This document shows positions 7,502-15,737 of a stretch of 64,000 nt of DNA, in pieces. Each line of letters begins with the position of its first letter. Position 1 is the stretch's first letter. The notes beneath the pieces are model-generated. The model was given only the letters and a program-made list of their open reading frames with translations, had not been told where the DNA came from and searched no databases. The stretch comes from Lachnospiraceae bacterium (GTDB lineage: Bacteria > Bacillota > Clostridia > Lachnospirales > Lachnospiraceae): contig JAFSBX010000050.1 of assembly GCA_017437065.1 (NCBI GenBank), forward strand, positions 1 through 64,000. The letters run 5' to 3'. The translations under genes and the position numbers were made by a program.

Positions 7502-10140
7502 GTGAAAAATTAGTATTAATTGATGGAAACAGTATATTGAACAGAGCGTTTTATGGAGTGCCTGATTTAACGAATTCAAAGGGACTGCATACAAATGCAG
7601 TATATGGTTTTTTGAATATTTTATTTAAAATTATAGAAGAAGAGAAGACGGATTATCTGATGGTGGCTTTCGATGTAAAGGCACCTACTTTTCGTCATGA
7701 GATTTATAAGGAATATAAAGGGACAAGAAAACCTATGCCTGACGAATTGCGGGAGCAGTTGCCGATTATTAAAGAGGTTTTAAAGGCAATGAACATCGTA
7801 ACGGTGGAAAAAGCAGGGCTGGAGGCTGACGATATTTTGGGTACGCTCGCAAAGCGAGGGGAAAGTCAGGGCATGGAGGTTTCTCTTGTTTCCGGTGACA
7901 GGGATTTATTGCAGGTTGCCACCGAGCACATTAAAATAAGAATCCCTAAGACGAAAGGTGGCAAGACAGAGGTAGAAGATTATTATGCGGCGGATGTTTT
8001 TGAAAAATATCAGGTGACTCCGAGGCAGTTTATTGATCTGAAGGCTTTAATGGGCGATACTGCAGATAATATTCCGGGAGTACCCAAGGTGGGAGAAAAG
8101 ACAGCAACAGATTTGATGATAACTTACGGTTCTTTGGAAGGAATTTATGAGCATATAGAAGAAATTACCAAAAAGAGTATTAAAGCCTCATTACAGGAAA
8201 ATAAAGAGCTTGCGGATTTAAGTAAGGTTCTGGCAACGATTAATGTAGACAGTGATATAGAAGCATCTATTGAAGAGGCAAAAATTGGTAATCTGTTTAC
8301 GCAGGAAGCATATAAATGTTTTAAAGAATTAGAATTTAAAAACTTTTTATCCCGTTTTGAAGCCGGAATGACAGACAATAATGAAGAACTTTTGAAGAAT
8401 TTTAAAATGGTTGATGAGCTTTCAGAAGCAGAACAGATTTTTGAAAAAGCAGGAAAAGCTAAATATTGTGCAATTCAGGTGTTTTGTGACAAGGGAGAAA
8501 AAGAGATTGCAGGTGTAGGTATTTCTTTTGAAGAGAAAACGGCAGTTTTTATAAAACAGGGTGGATTTTTGACAGAAGGATATCTGAAGGATAAATTGCA
8601 GGAGTTATCAAAAAAGACCTCTCTTGCAGCATTTGACATAAAGAAGCAGTATGATTTTCTTCAAAAAGAAAATACAGACGGCTATTTCGATGTGTTAATT
8701 GGTGCATATCTGCTGAATCCTTTGAAAAGTGATTATCAGATAGAAGATATAGCAGGAGAGCATTTAAATTTAATTTTAGAAAGCCGACAGGAACTGTTTG
8801 GAAAGAAAAAGTTGAGCGAAGCAGTTTTGGAAGAAGAGGCTTTTTTGAAATATGCAGGATTATTTGTCTATGCTGTATGGAAAGCGAAAGTTTGTATTGA
8901 AGAAAAGTTAGAAGAGCAGGGAATGTATCGGCTTTTTAGAGAAGTGGAAATGCCATTGTCTTTAGTATTGTATGATATGGAACAGGAAGGGGTTTTGGTA
9001 CGACCTGAGGAATTAAAAGAATATGGCGAGAGTCTTGTAGGGAAAATTCAGGAACTGGAGAAGCAGATTTATAAGCTGGCAGATACAGAATTCAATATAA
9101 ACTCACCGAAACAGCTTGGCGAAATTTTATTTGAAAGATTGCAGATTCCCGGTGGGAAAAAGACGAAGACAGGTTATTCTACGGCAGCAGACGTATTAGA
9201 GAAACTGGCTCCGGATTATCCGATTGTGGCAGCAGTACTGGAGTATCGGGGGCTTGCGAAATTAAAATCGACATATGCAGACGGGCTGGCAGTATTTATA
9301 GATGAAAATAACCGGATTCATTCCAATTTTAATCAGACAATTACGGCAACCGGAAGAATCAGTTCTACAGAGCCGAATCTGCAAAATATTCCAATGCGTA
9401 TGGAGCTTGGAAGGATGATACGAAAAGTATTTGTGCCAAAAGACGGTTATCTGTTTATGGATGCAGATTATTCGCAGATTGAGCTGCGTGTACTGGCACA
9501 TATGTCAGGCGATGAGCAGTTAATTGAGGCTTACCGTATGGATGAGGACATTCATAAGATTACGGCAGCAAAGGTGTTCCATACTCCACTTGAGGAAGTA
9601 ACGGATTTGCAGAGAAGAAATGCGAAGGCGGTTAATTTCGGAATTGTATATGGAATCAGTTCTTTTGGATTAAGTCAGGATTTAAGTATTACAAGAAAAG
9701 AAGCAACAGCTTATATTGAACAGTATTTTGCAACTTATCCGAGGGTAAAAGAATTTTTGGACAAACTGGTAAGTGATGCAAAAGAAAAAGGTTATGCGGA
9801 AACGATGTTTGGCAGAAGACGTCCGGTGCCGGAATTATCGTCCGGCAATTTCATGCAACGTTCTTTTGGCGAGCGTATTGCCATGAATTCCCCAATTCAG
9901 GGAACGGCAGCGGATATAATTAAAATAGCAATGCTTCATGTATGGCAAAAGCTGAAAGAAGAGAAGTTAAAGTCAAAACTGATTTTACAAGTACATGATG
10001 AATTGTTAATAGAAGTGCTTCCGGAGGAAGAGGAAAGAGTAAGAGAGATTCTGACGAATGAAATGCAGTCGGCAGCAGATTTGTTAGTGACTCTGGAAAT
10101 AGACCTTCATACCGGTAAGAACTGGTACGAAGCAAAATAA
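7498..10140 (+). CDS. polA: DNA polymerase I
   Basis: Replication and repair polymerase that removes RNA primers and fills gaps. 880 residues. The N-terminal 5'-3' exonuclease domain (about 1-290) shows the flap-endonuclease Asp-rich motifs, for example EADDILGTLA and SGDRDLLQ. The polymerase domain holds motif A DADYSQIELR (about 655), motif B RRNAKAVNFGIVYG (about 705) and motif C QVHDE (about 830). The middle 3'-5' exonuclease-like domain (about 300-470) lacks the DxE motif and the Asp/Tyr residues of the proofreading site, so it should be inactive, as in Bacillus-type Pol I. The start overlaps the preceding stop. Confidence 0.97.
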   Translation: MSEKLVLIDGNSILNRAFYGVPDLTNSKGLHTNAVYGFLNILFKIIEEEKTDYLMVAFDVKAPTFRHEIYKEYKGTRKPMPDELREQLPIIKEVLKAMNIVTVEKAGLEADDILGTLAKRGESQGMEVSLVSGDRDLLQVATEHIKIRIPKTKGGKTEVEDYYAADVFEKYQVTPRQFIDLKALMGDTADNIPGVPKVGEKTATDLMITYGSLEGIYEHIEEITKKSIKASLQENKELADLSKVLATINVDSDIEASIEEAKIGNLFTQEAYKCFKELEFKNFLSRFEAGMTDNNEELLKNFKMVDELSEAEQIFEKAGKAKYCAIQVFCDKGEKEIAGVGISFEEKTAVFIKQGGFLTEGYLKDKLQELSKKTSLAAFDIKKQYDFLQKENTDGYFDVLIGAYLLNPLKSDYQIEDIAGEHLNLILESRQELFGKKKLSEAVLEEEAFLKYAGLFVYAVWKAKVCIEEKLEEQGMYRLFREVEMPLSLVLYDMEQEGVLVRPEELKEYGESLVGKIQELEKQIYKLADTEFNINSPKQLGEILFERLQIPGGKKTKTGYSTAADVLEKLAPDYPIVAAVLEYRGLAKLKSTYADGLAVFIDENNRIHSNFNQTITATGRISSTEPNLQNIPMRMELGRMIRKVFVPKDGYLFMDADYSQIELRVLAHMSGDEQLIEAYRMDEDIHKITAAKVFHTPLEEVTDLQRRNAKAVNFGIVYGISSFGLSQDLSITRKEATAYIEQYFATYPRVKEFLDKLVSDAKEKGYAETMFGRRRPVPELSSGNFMQRSFGERIAMNSPIQGTAADIIKIAMLHVWQKLKEEKLKSKLILQVHDELLIEVLPEEEERVREILTNEMQSAADLLVTLEIDLHTGKNWYEAK

Positions 10141-10182
10141 AAGCAATATAGAGAAAATATGGAAACAAAGGAAGTGGCGGCA

Positions 10183-10785
10183 ATGCATATTATCGGCATT
10201 ACAGGCGGAGTCGGTGCCGGAAAGTCAGAAGTACTTTCTTATATCAGAGAAAAGTATAACTGCCGTATTGTTTTGGCAGACGAAGTAGGGCATCTTGTAA
10301 AAATGCCGGGACAGAGCTGCTATGAGCAACTTGTTAAACTGCTTGGAAAAGAAATTCTGCAATCGGATGGAATGATTGATAAGGTAAAAATGGCAGCGGT
10401 GATTTTTCAGGATGCGGAGATTTTAAAGCAGGTGAATGCTTTGATTCATCCGGCAGTAGAACAGTATATTTTTGAAGAAATTACAAAAGAAAAAGAACAG
10501 GATATTCTTGACTTTTTCTTTGTAGAAGCTGCATTATTATTAGAGAGTAAACTGCATGAGCAGATGGAAACAATCTGGTATATCTATGCAGACGAAAAAG
10601 TGAGAAGAGAACGTTTGAAAGCGGCAAGAGAATATTCGGATGAGAAAATAGACGGTATTCTTGCAAGCCAGAAAACGGAAGAAGAATTTAAAAAGTATTG
10701 TGACGTAATTATTTATAATAACGGACAAATAGAAGAAACAAAAAAACAAATTGATGAGAAACTGGGGGCATATCTGTGGCAATAA
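10183..10785 (+). CDS. coaE: Dephospho-CoA kinase
   Basis: Phosphorylates the ribose 3'-OH of dephospho-CoA, the last step of coenzyme A synthesis. The P-loop GGVGAGKS is at residues 8-15, the substrate segment ADEVGH follows beta 2, and the lid region RLKAAR is present. I use the ATG at 10183 (200 residues), ten bases after AAAGGAAG; the ATG at 10159 would add eight residues but lacks a ribosome binding site. It follows polA by 42 bases and its stop overlaps the start region of the next gene. polA-coaE adjacency is common in Firmicutes. Confidence 0.95.
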   Translation: MHIIGITGGVGAGKSEVLSYIREKYNCRIVLADEVGHLVKMPGQSCYEQLVKLLGKEILQSDGMIDKVKMAAVIFQDAEILKQVNALIHPAVEQYIFEEITKEKEQDILDFFFVEAALLLESKLHEQMETIWYIYADEKVRRERLKAAREYSDEKIDGILASQKTEEEFKKYCDVIIYNNGQIEETKKQIDEKLGAYLWQ

Positions 10786-12935
10786 TGAAAAAATATCCCG
10801 AACAACTGGTATTTGGATTAGATATCGGAACAAGAAGTATTGTAGGTACGGTAGGCTATCTGGAAAAAGATAAGTTTATTGTACTTGCACAGCGGTCAAA
10901 AGAGCATGAAACAAGAGCCATGATGGATGGACAGATTCATGACATTAAGAAAGTAAGTGAAACGATTGCAGAAGTAAAAGAAGAATTGGAAGAAGTTCTT
11001 GGTGTGGAATGCAGGGAAGTATGCATTGCGGCAGCAGGTCGTGTTCTTCGGACGGTTACTACTTCGGTAGAACAGGAATTTTTAGCAGAAAAAGAAGTAA
11101 CGGAAGAGGATGTTTATGCACTGGCTTCCATGGGCGTTGAAAAAGCATATGCTGAGTTTATGAAAACAAACGATATGGAAATGAAATTCTACTGTGTAGG
11201 ATATTCTGTTATTCGTTATTATATGAACAATTATCCCATTGGAAATCTGGAAGGACATAAGGCAAAAGTAATTGGTGCGGATATGATTGCGACGTTTTTA
11301 CCGGATGATGTAGTGGATGGTTTATATAAAGCAGTAGAACTGGCAGGACTTCGTGTTGCAAATTTAACACTGGAACCGATTGCAGCAATTCAGGTGGCGA
11401 TTCCCGAAATGTATCGTATGTTAAATATTGCTTTGGTGGATGTTGGTGCCGGTACATCTGATATTTCCATTACAAAAGATGGAAGTATTATTGCTTATGG
11501 TATGATTCCGACAGCAGGAGACAGTCTGACGGAGTTGATAGCAAGACACTGTCTTGTAGATTTTACAACAGCAGAGATGATTAAACGAAGTGCCGGAGAA
11601 AAAGAAATTATTGAATACAATGATATTATGGGTATTACACAGACTATTTCTACAAAAGAAGTGTTGGAAATAGTAGAACCGGTAATTAAGGATATGACAA
11701 AACAGGTGGCTGATAAGATAAGAGAATTAAATGGTGATAAATCAGTCAGTGCTGTGTTTGTAGTAGGTGGTGGCGGAAAAATACCTACATATACGGAGTT
11801 TCTGGCCGAAGAACTTGGAATTGCAGCCCAAAGAGTAGCAGTGCGTGGTGAAGAAGTAATGCAGAAGATAGAATTCTGCGAAGAAGATGTGGTAAAAGAT
11901 TCATTACTTGTTACACCGGTAGGAATTTGTATGAGTTTCTATGAACAGAGTAACAGTTTTATTTTTGCTACATTTAATGAAGAAAGAATTAAGTTGTATG
12001 ATAATAGCAAACTGGCTGTTGTAGATGCTGCCATGCAGGCAGGATTTCCTAATGATGGATTATTTCCGAAGAGAGGAAAGGAAATTTCTTATACGGTGAA
12101 TGGAACGACGAGACTTGCACGTGGACAGTTGGGTGAGGCTGCACAGATTTTTGTAAATGGAAAAGAAGCAGATATTCATACGAAGATTTTTGCGAACGAT
12201 TGTATTCAGGTAACGGAATCTACGGCAGGAGAAGCAGCGAGACTGGAGTTGCGGCAAATTCCCGAGTTTTCTTCGGAATTGACTATATGGGTCAATGAAA
12301 AACAGATTTTACTTCCTGCTTATGCAAGTGTAAATGGCACGTTACAGTCCGGATTTTATGAGGTTTGTGACGGGGATGAAGTACAGATTCTGAATTACTA
12401 TACCGTAGGACAGATTGTTGAGTTTATGGATGTCTTACTGGATCCGGATATGAATATTTACGTGAATAATAAAGTTGCGGACAAGGATACGAAAGTCTAC
12501 GAAAACTTCACCGTGGTATGGACGATGGAAGAACTCCGGATGCAGGATGCGGGTGAAACGATAATAGAAGCCGTTTCGGATGATGATTATTATTTTGATG
12601 AAGAAGATGATACGGATAATGTTGATACGGATAATGTTGAAACGGAGAAAGCTGAAACAGAGAAAACTGAAACAGAGAAAAGTGAAGTAGAGACAGAGGA
12701 AAGCGTACAGCCACGTTCGGAATTGACAGGTCCGATTTCTATTCTTGTAAATGGTAGGCAAATTGTTATGACAGGAAAGAAACAGTTTATTTTTGTAGAT
12801 ATTTTTGATTATATTGATATTGATTTGTCTAAACCACAGGGGTCAGGGATTGTTACAAATTTAAATGGCAGACCGGCACAGTACATGGAACAGCTTCATG
12901 GTGGTGATGTTATTGAAGTATATTGGAGGAAGTAA
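10776..12935 (+). CDS. FtsA-like actin-fold ATPase with long repetitive C-terminal region
   Basis: 719 residues, far longer than FtsA (about 420). Residues 1-390 form an actin-fold ATPase of the FtsA/PilM type: GLDIGTRSIVG phosphate 1, VDVGAGTSDIS phosphate 2, and VVGGGGKIPT adenosine motif. The rest holds at least five short segments of the type (I/T)xVNG or LNG (near residues 439, 458, 505, 561, 655 and 694) that look like repeated small beta units, interrupted by an acidic Thr/Glu repeat (about 600-645, units such as VETEKAETEK). There is no FtsA-like C-terminal amphipathic helix. GTG at 10776 follows GGGGG by seven bases; an ATG at 10785 is the alternative. Role in division or envelope assembly is inferred only. 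Confidence 0.75.
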   Translation: MAIMKKYPEQLVFGLDIGTRSIVGTVGYLEKDKFIVLAQRSKEHETRAMMDGQIHDIKKVSETIAEVKEELEEVLGVECREVCIAAAGRVLRTVTTSVEQEFLAEKEVTEEDVYALASMGVEKAYAEFMKTNDMEMKFYCVGYSVIRYYMNNYPIGNLEGHKAKVIGADMIATFLPDDVVDGLYKAVELAGLRVANLTLEPIAAIQVAIPEMYRMLNIALVDVGAGTSDISITKDGSIIAYGMIPTAGDSLTELIARHCLVDFTTAEMIKRSAGEKEIIEYNDIMGITQTISTKEVLEIVEPVIKDMTKQVADKIRELNGDKSVSAVFVVGGGGKIPTYTEFLAEELGIAAQRVAVRGEEVMQKIEFCEEDVVKDSLLVTPVGICMSFYEQSNSFIFATFNEERIKLYDNSKLAVVDAAMQAGFPNDGLFPKRGKEISYTVNGTTRLARGQLGEAAQIFVNGKEADIHTKIFANDCIQVTESTAGEAARLELRQIPEFSSELTIWVNEKQILLPAYASVNGTLQSGFYEVCDGDEVQILNYYTVGQIVEFMDVLLDPDMNIYVNNKVADKDTKVYENFTVVWTMEELRMQDAGETIIEAVSDDDYYFDEEDDTDNVDTDNVETEKAETEKTETEKSEVETEESVQPRSELTGPISILVNGRQIVMTGKKQFIFVDIFDYIDIDLSKPQGSGIVTNLNGRPAQYMEQLHGGDVIEVYWRK

Positions 12936-12938
12936 CAG

Positions 12939-13739
12939 ATGAGATTGTGCAGTATAGCCAGTGGAAGCAGTGGAAATTGTATTTATGTAGGAACAGACGC
13001 CACACACATACTGGTGGACGTGGGGATTAGTGGAAAGAGAACAGAAGCAGGGTTAAATACACTGGGATTATCCTGTCGGGATATAGATGGGATTTTTATT
13101 ACCCATGAGCATATGGATCATATAAGCGGTCTTGGAGTTCTTGCAAGAAAATATGGAATCCCTATTTTTGCAACAAAAGGAACGATTGCAGCAATAAAAC
13201 AGACAAAATCAGTGGGTGTTATTGATGAAGACTTATTTCAAATTATCAATGCAGACGAGAAGCTGACCGTAAAGGATGTGACGTTAAATCCTATGCATAT
13301 TTCTCATGATGCGGCAGAGCCGGTGGCATATCGTATCAGTCATGGAAATAAGAAAATTGCAGTAATTACGGATCTTGGAACATACAATGATTATACGGTG
13401 GAATGTCTGAAGGGAATGGATGCACTGTTACTTGAAGCGAATCATGATGTAAATATGTTACAGGTTGGTCCTTATCCTTATTATTTGAAACAGCGTATTT
13501 TAGGAAACAGAGGACATTTGTCAAATGAGCTTTCAGGCAGACTTTTAAGTGAGCTTTTGCATGATAAAATGCAGGCAGTAGTATTGGGGCATCTGAGTAA
13601 GGAAAATAATCTGCCGGAGCTTGCTTATGAGACGGTAAGATTAGAGATTACTATGGCAGATAATGAATATAAAGCAACGGATTTTCCGATATCTGTTGCA
13701 AGAAGAAGTGAAGCTTCGCCGGCAATACATATTGCATAA
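12939..13739 (+). CDS. walJ: Metallo-beta-lactamase fold hydrolase, WalJ/YycJ family
   Basis: 266 residues. The N-terminus RLCSIASGSSGN and the metal-binding motif HEHMDH (about residue 55-61) are typical of YycJ/WalJ, a dinuclear-metal hydrolase linked in Firmicutes to coordination of DNA replication with cell division and to 5' exonuclease activity. Further metal ligands are seen in ISHD, ITDLG and VLGHLS. In many Firmicutes the gene sits beside the WalRK two-component system; here it follows the FtsA-like gene by three bases instead. Ribosome binding site GGAGG. Confidence 0.88.
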   Translation: MRLCSIASGSSGNCIYVGTDATHILVDVGISGKRTEAGLNTLGLSCRDIDGIFITHEHMDHISGLGVLARKYGIPIFATKGTIAAIKQTKSVGVIDEDLFQIINADEKLTVKDVTLNPMHISHDAAEPVAYRISHGNKKIAVITDLGTYNDYTVECLKGMDALLLEANHDVNMLQVGPYPYYLKQRILGNRGHLSNELSGRLLSELLHDKMQAVVLGHLSKENNLPELAYETVRLEITMADNEYKATDFPISVARRSEASPAIHIA

Positions 13740-13780
13740 AAAAAAAATCGTGCTATAATAAGCAAAGTTTATGCTATAAT
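13732..13780 (+). promoter_or_regulatory. Promoter region of the ACT-domain gene with two -10 elements
   Basis: TTGCAT (13732-13737), 16 bases, TATAAT (13754-13759) starts inside the end of the preceding gene. A second TGCTATAAT copy lies exactly 21 bases downstream (TATAAT 13775-13780) without an obvious -35, so there may be two start points about two helical turns apart. Confidence 0.6.
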
Positions 13781-13820
13781 GAATGCAAGAAATTTTGCAT
13801 GTGCATGGAAAGGAAAAAAA

Positions 13821-14093
13821 ATGAAAAAGACAATTATTACAGTAGTAGGAAAAGACACAGTAGGAATTATTGCAAAGGTATGTACTTACCTTGCTGAAAA
13901 TAAGATTAATATTCTGGATATTTCCCAGACAATTGTACAGGGATATTTCAATATGATGATGATTGTAGATACAAATGAGACAGAAAAAGCTTTTGGAGAC
14001 ATTGTGGACGAACTCGATAAACTTGGAGAAGAAATTGGTGTTATTATCAAATGTCAGAAGGAAGAAATTTTTGACAAAATGCACAGAATCTAA
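13821..14093 (+). CDS. ACT-domain protein, UPF0237 family
   Basis: A 90-residue single ACT domain with N-terminal TIITVVGKDTVGIIAKV, the usual small-molecule (amino acid) binding fold of UPF0237 proteins. I start at the ATG at 13821 after GGAAAGGA; the longer frame begins inside the -10 element and cannot be right. It is followed by the UPF0210 gene 63 bases later. The two families are neighbours in many Firmicutes and probably act together, perhaps in amino acid sensing, but the role is not established. Confidence 0.92.
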   Translation: MKKTIITVVGKDTVGIIAKVCTYLAENKINILDISQTIVQGYFNMMMIVDTNETEKAFGDIVDELDKLGEEIGVIIKCQKEEIFDKMHRI

Positions 14094-14156
14094 GAAGCAG
14101 TTATAACAGTCAGAAATACATATGGATTAGTGCGAGGATGCATGGAAAGGAAAAAC

Positions 14157-15521
14157 ATGATTAACATATTTGAAGTAACCGAAACAAATAAAATGATTGA
14201 AGAGGAAAATCTTGACGTAAGAACAATTACGCTTGGTATCAGTCTTTTGGATTGTATTGATTCTGATTTGAAAAGACTGAATGAAAAGATTTATCAGAAA
14301 ATATACGATGCCGCAAAAGATTTGGTAAAGACCGGAGAGGAAATTTCAAGAGAATTCGGTATTCCGATTGTAAATAAGAGAATTTCAGTTACCCCGATTG
14401 CGTTAATTGGTGGTGCAGCATGTAAAACAGAAGATGATTTTGCGGGAATTGCAAAAACTTTGGATAAGGTAGCTCATGATGTTGGTGTTAACTTTATTGG
14501 TGGTTATTCCGCACTTGTTTCGAAAGGAATGACAAAAGCAGATGAACTGTTAATTCGTTCTATTCCGCTTGCACTTTCCCAGACGGAGAGAGTGTGCAGT
14601 TCAGTAAATGTTGGTTCTACCAAGACAGGAATCAATATGGATGCCGTAAAATTAATGGGCGAAATGGTAAAACAGACAGCAGAGTATACAAAGGAAGACG
14701 ATTCTTTGGGATGTGCGAAGCTTGTAATTTTCTGTAATGCACCGGATGATAACCCATTTATGGCAGGGGCTTTCCATGGAGTAACAGAGGCAGATAAAAT
14801 TATTAATGTTGGTGTCAGCGGACCGGGTGTTGTAAAGACTGCTTTGGAAAAAGTACGTGGAGAGAGCTTTGAAGTACTTTGTGAGACTATTAAGAAGACT
14901 GCGTTTAAAGTAACTCGTGTTGGACAGCTTGTTGCTCAGGAAGCATCAAAAATGCTTGGAGTACCGTTTGGAATTGTAGACTTGTCATTAGCACCTACGC
15001 CGGCAATCGGTGATTCTGTAGCAGATATTCTTTGTGAAATTGGTTTGGAATATGCGGGTGCACCGGGAACAACAGCTGCACTTGCTTTGCTGAATGATCA
15101 GGTAAAAAAAGGCGGTGTTATGGCATCTTCTTATGTAGGAGGTCTGAGTGGAGCATTTATTCCGGTCAGTGAAGATCAGGGAATGATTGATGCAGTAACC
15201 GCAGGAGCGTTAACCTTAGAAAAATTGGAAGCTATGACCTGTGTATGTTCCGTTGGTTTGGATATGATTGCAGTTCCAGGAGATACAAAGGCAACTACGA
15301 TTTCCGGTATTATTGCAGATGAAATGGCAATCGGTATGGTAAACCAGAAAACAACAGCGGTACGTCTGATTCCGGTAATTGGGAAAGGTGTAGGGGAAAC
15401 AGTAGAATTTGGCGGACTTCTTGGATATGCTCCAATTATGCCTGTAAATCAGTTTTCTTGTGATGCTTTTGTGAATAGAGGTGGAAGAATTCCGGCTCCA
15501 ATTCATAGCTTTAAAAACTAA
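14157..15521 (+). CDS. UPF0210 (DUF711, PFL-like) family protein
   Basis: 454 residues, the family's standard size, starting at the ATG at 14157 right after GGAAAGGA; the frame's earlier ATG codons lack a ribosome binding site. The N-terminus [12 protein letters not shown] and [15 protein letters not shown] are family signatures. Structures of relatives show a pyruvate-formate-lyase-like barrel, but no glycyl-radical motif is present and no enzymatic activity is established. Pairing with the upstream UPF0237 ACT protein is conserved. No clean terminator follows in this direction. Confidence 0.92.
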   Translation: MINIFEVTETNKMIEEENLDVRTITLGISLLDCIDSDLKRLNEKIYQKIYDAAKDLVKTGEEISREFGIPIVNKRISVTPIALIGGAACKTEDDFAGIAKTLDKVAHDVGVNFIGGYSALVSKGMTKADELLIRSIPLALSQTERVCSSVNVGSTKTGINMDAVKLMGEMVKQTAEYTKEDDSLGCAKLVIFCNAPDDNPFMAGAFHGVTEADKIINVGVSGPGVVKTALEKVRGESFEVLCETIKKTAFKVTRVGQLVAQEASKMLGVPFGIVDLSLAPTPAIGDSVADILCEIGLEYAGAPGTTAALALLNDQVKKGGVMASSYVGGLSGAFIPVSEDQGMIDAVTAGALTLEKLEAMTCVCSVGLDMIAVPGDTKATTISGIIADEMAIGMVNQKTTAVRLIPVIGKGVGETVEFGGLLGYAPIMPVNQFSCDAFVNRGGRIPAPIHSFKN

Positions 15522-15594
15522 ATAGCTAAAATACGAAGAAAAATCATATAATGATAAAAAAATAAAAAAAATGAAAACGGCTGGAAAGAAAAGG

Positions 15595-15623
15595 TTGCAT
15601 TTTTCTCTTTCAGCCGTTACAAT
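15595..15623 (+). promoter_or_regulatory. Promoter of the amylase gene, partly inside a hairpin
   Basis: TTGCAT (15595-15600), 17 bases, TACAAT (15618-15623). The -35 and spacer lie in an inverted repeat AACGGCTGGAAAG (15576-15588) / CTTTCAGCCGTT (15607-15618). That hairpin has a T-rich tail only on the opposite strand, so it is not a good + strand terminator. Confidence 0.6.
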
Positions 15624-15633
15624 ATAAGTAAAA

Positions 15634-15647
15634 GGAAAACGTTTTCC
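15634..15647 (+). promoter_or_regulatory. LacI/CcpA-type operator upstream of the amylase
   Basis: The perfect 14-bp palindrome GGAAAACGTTTTCC with a central CG is the pattern bound by LacI-family regulators, including cre sites of CcpA. It lies about ten bases past the -10, over the expected transcription start region, where a bound repressor would block initiation or elongation. The regulator gene is not in the window. Confidence 0.75.
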
Positions 15648-15737
15648 AAAATACATTTGTATTAGGCAAACTGTTTTAGGCAGCAAATAAGAAAAATAAG
15701 GAGTCGTGTGGGTAGCAGAGAGCGGATTGGAGGACAT

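Noticed and set aside
13641-14084. Minus-strand frame opposite the ACT-domain gene
   Set aside because: Phe/Cys/Ser-rich shadow crossing a promoter and a recognised conserved gene.
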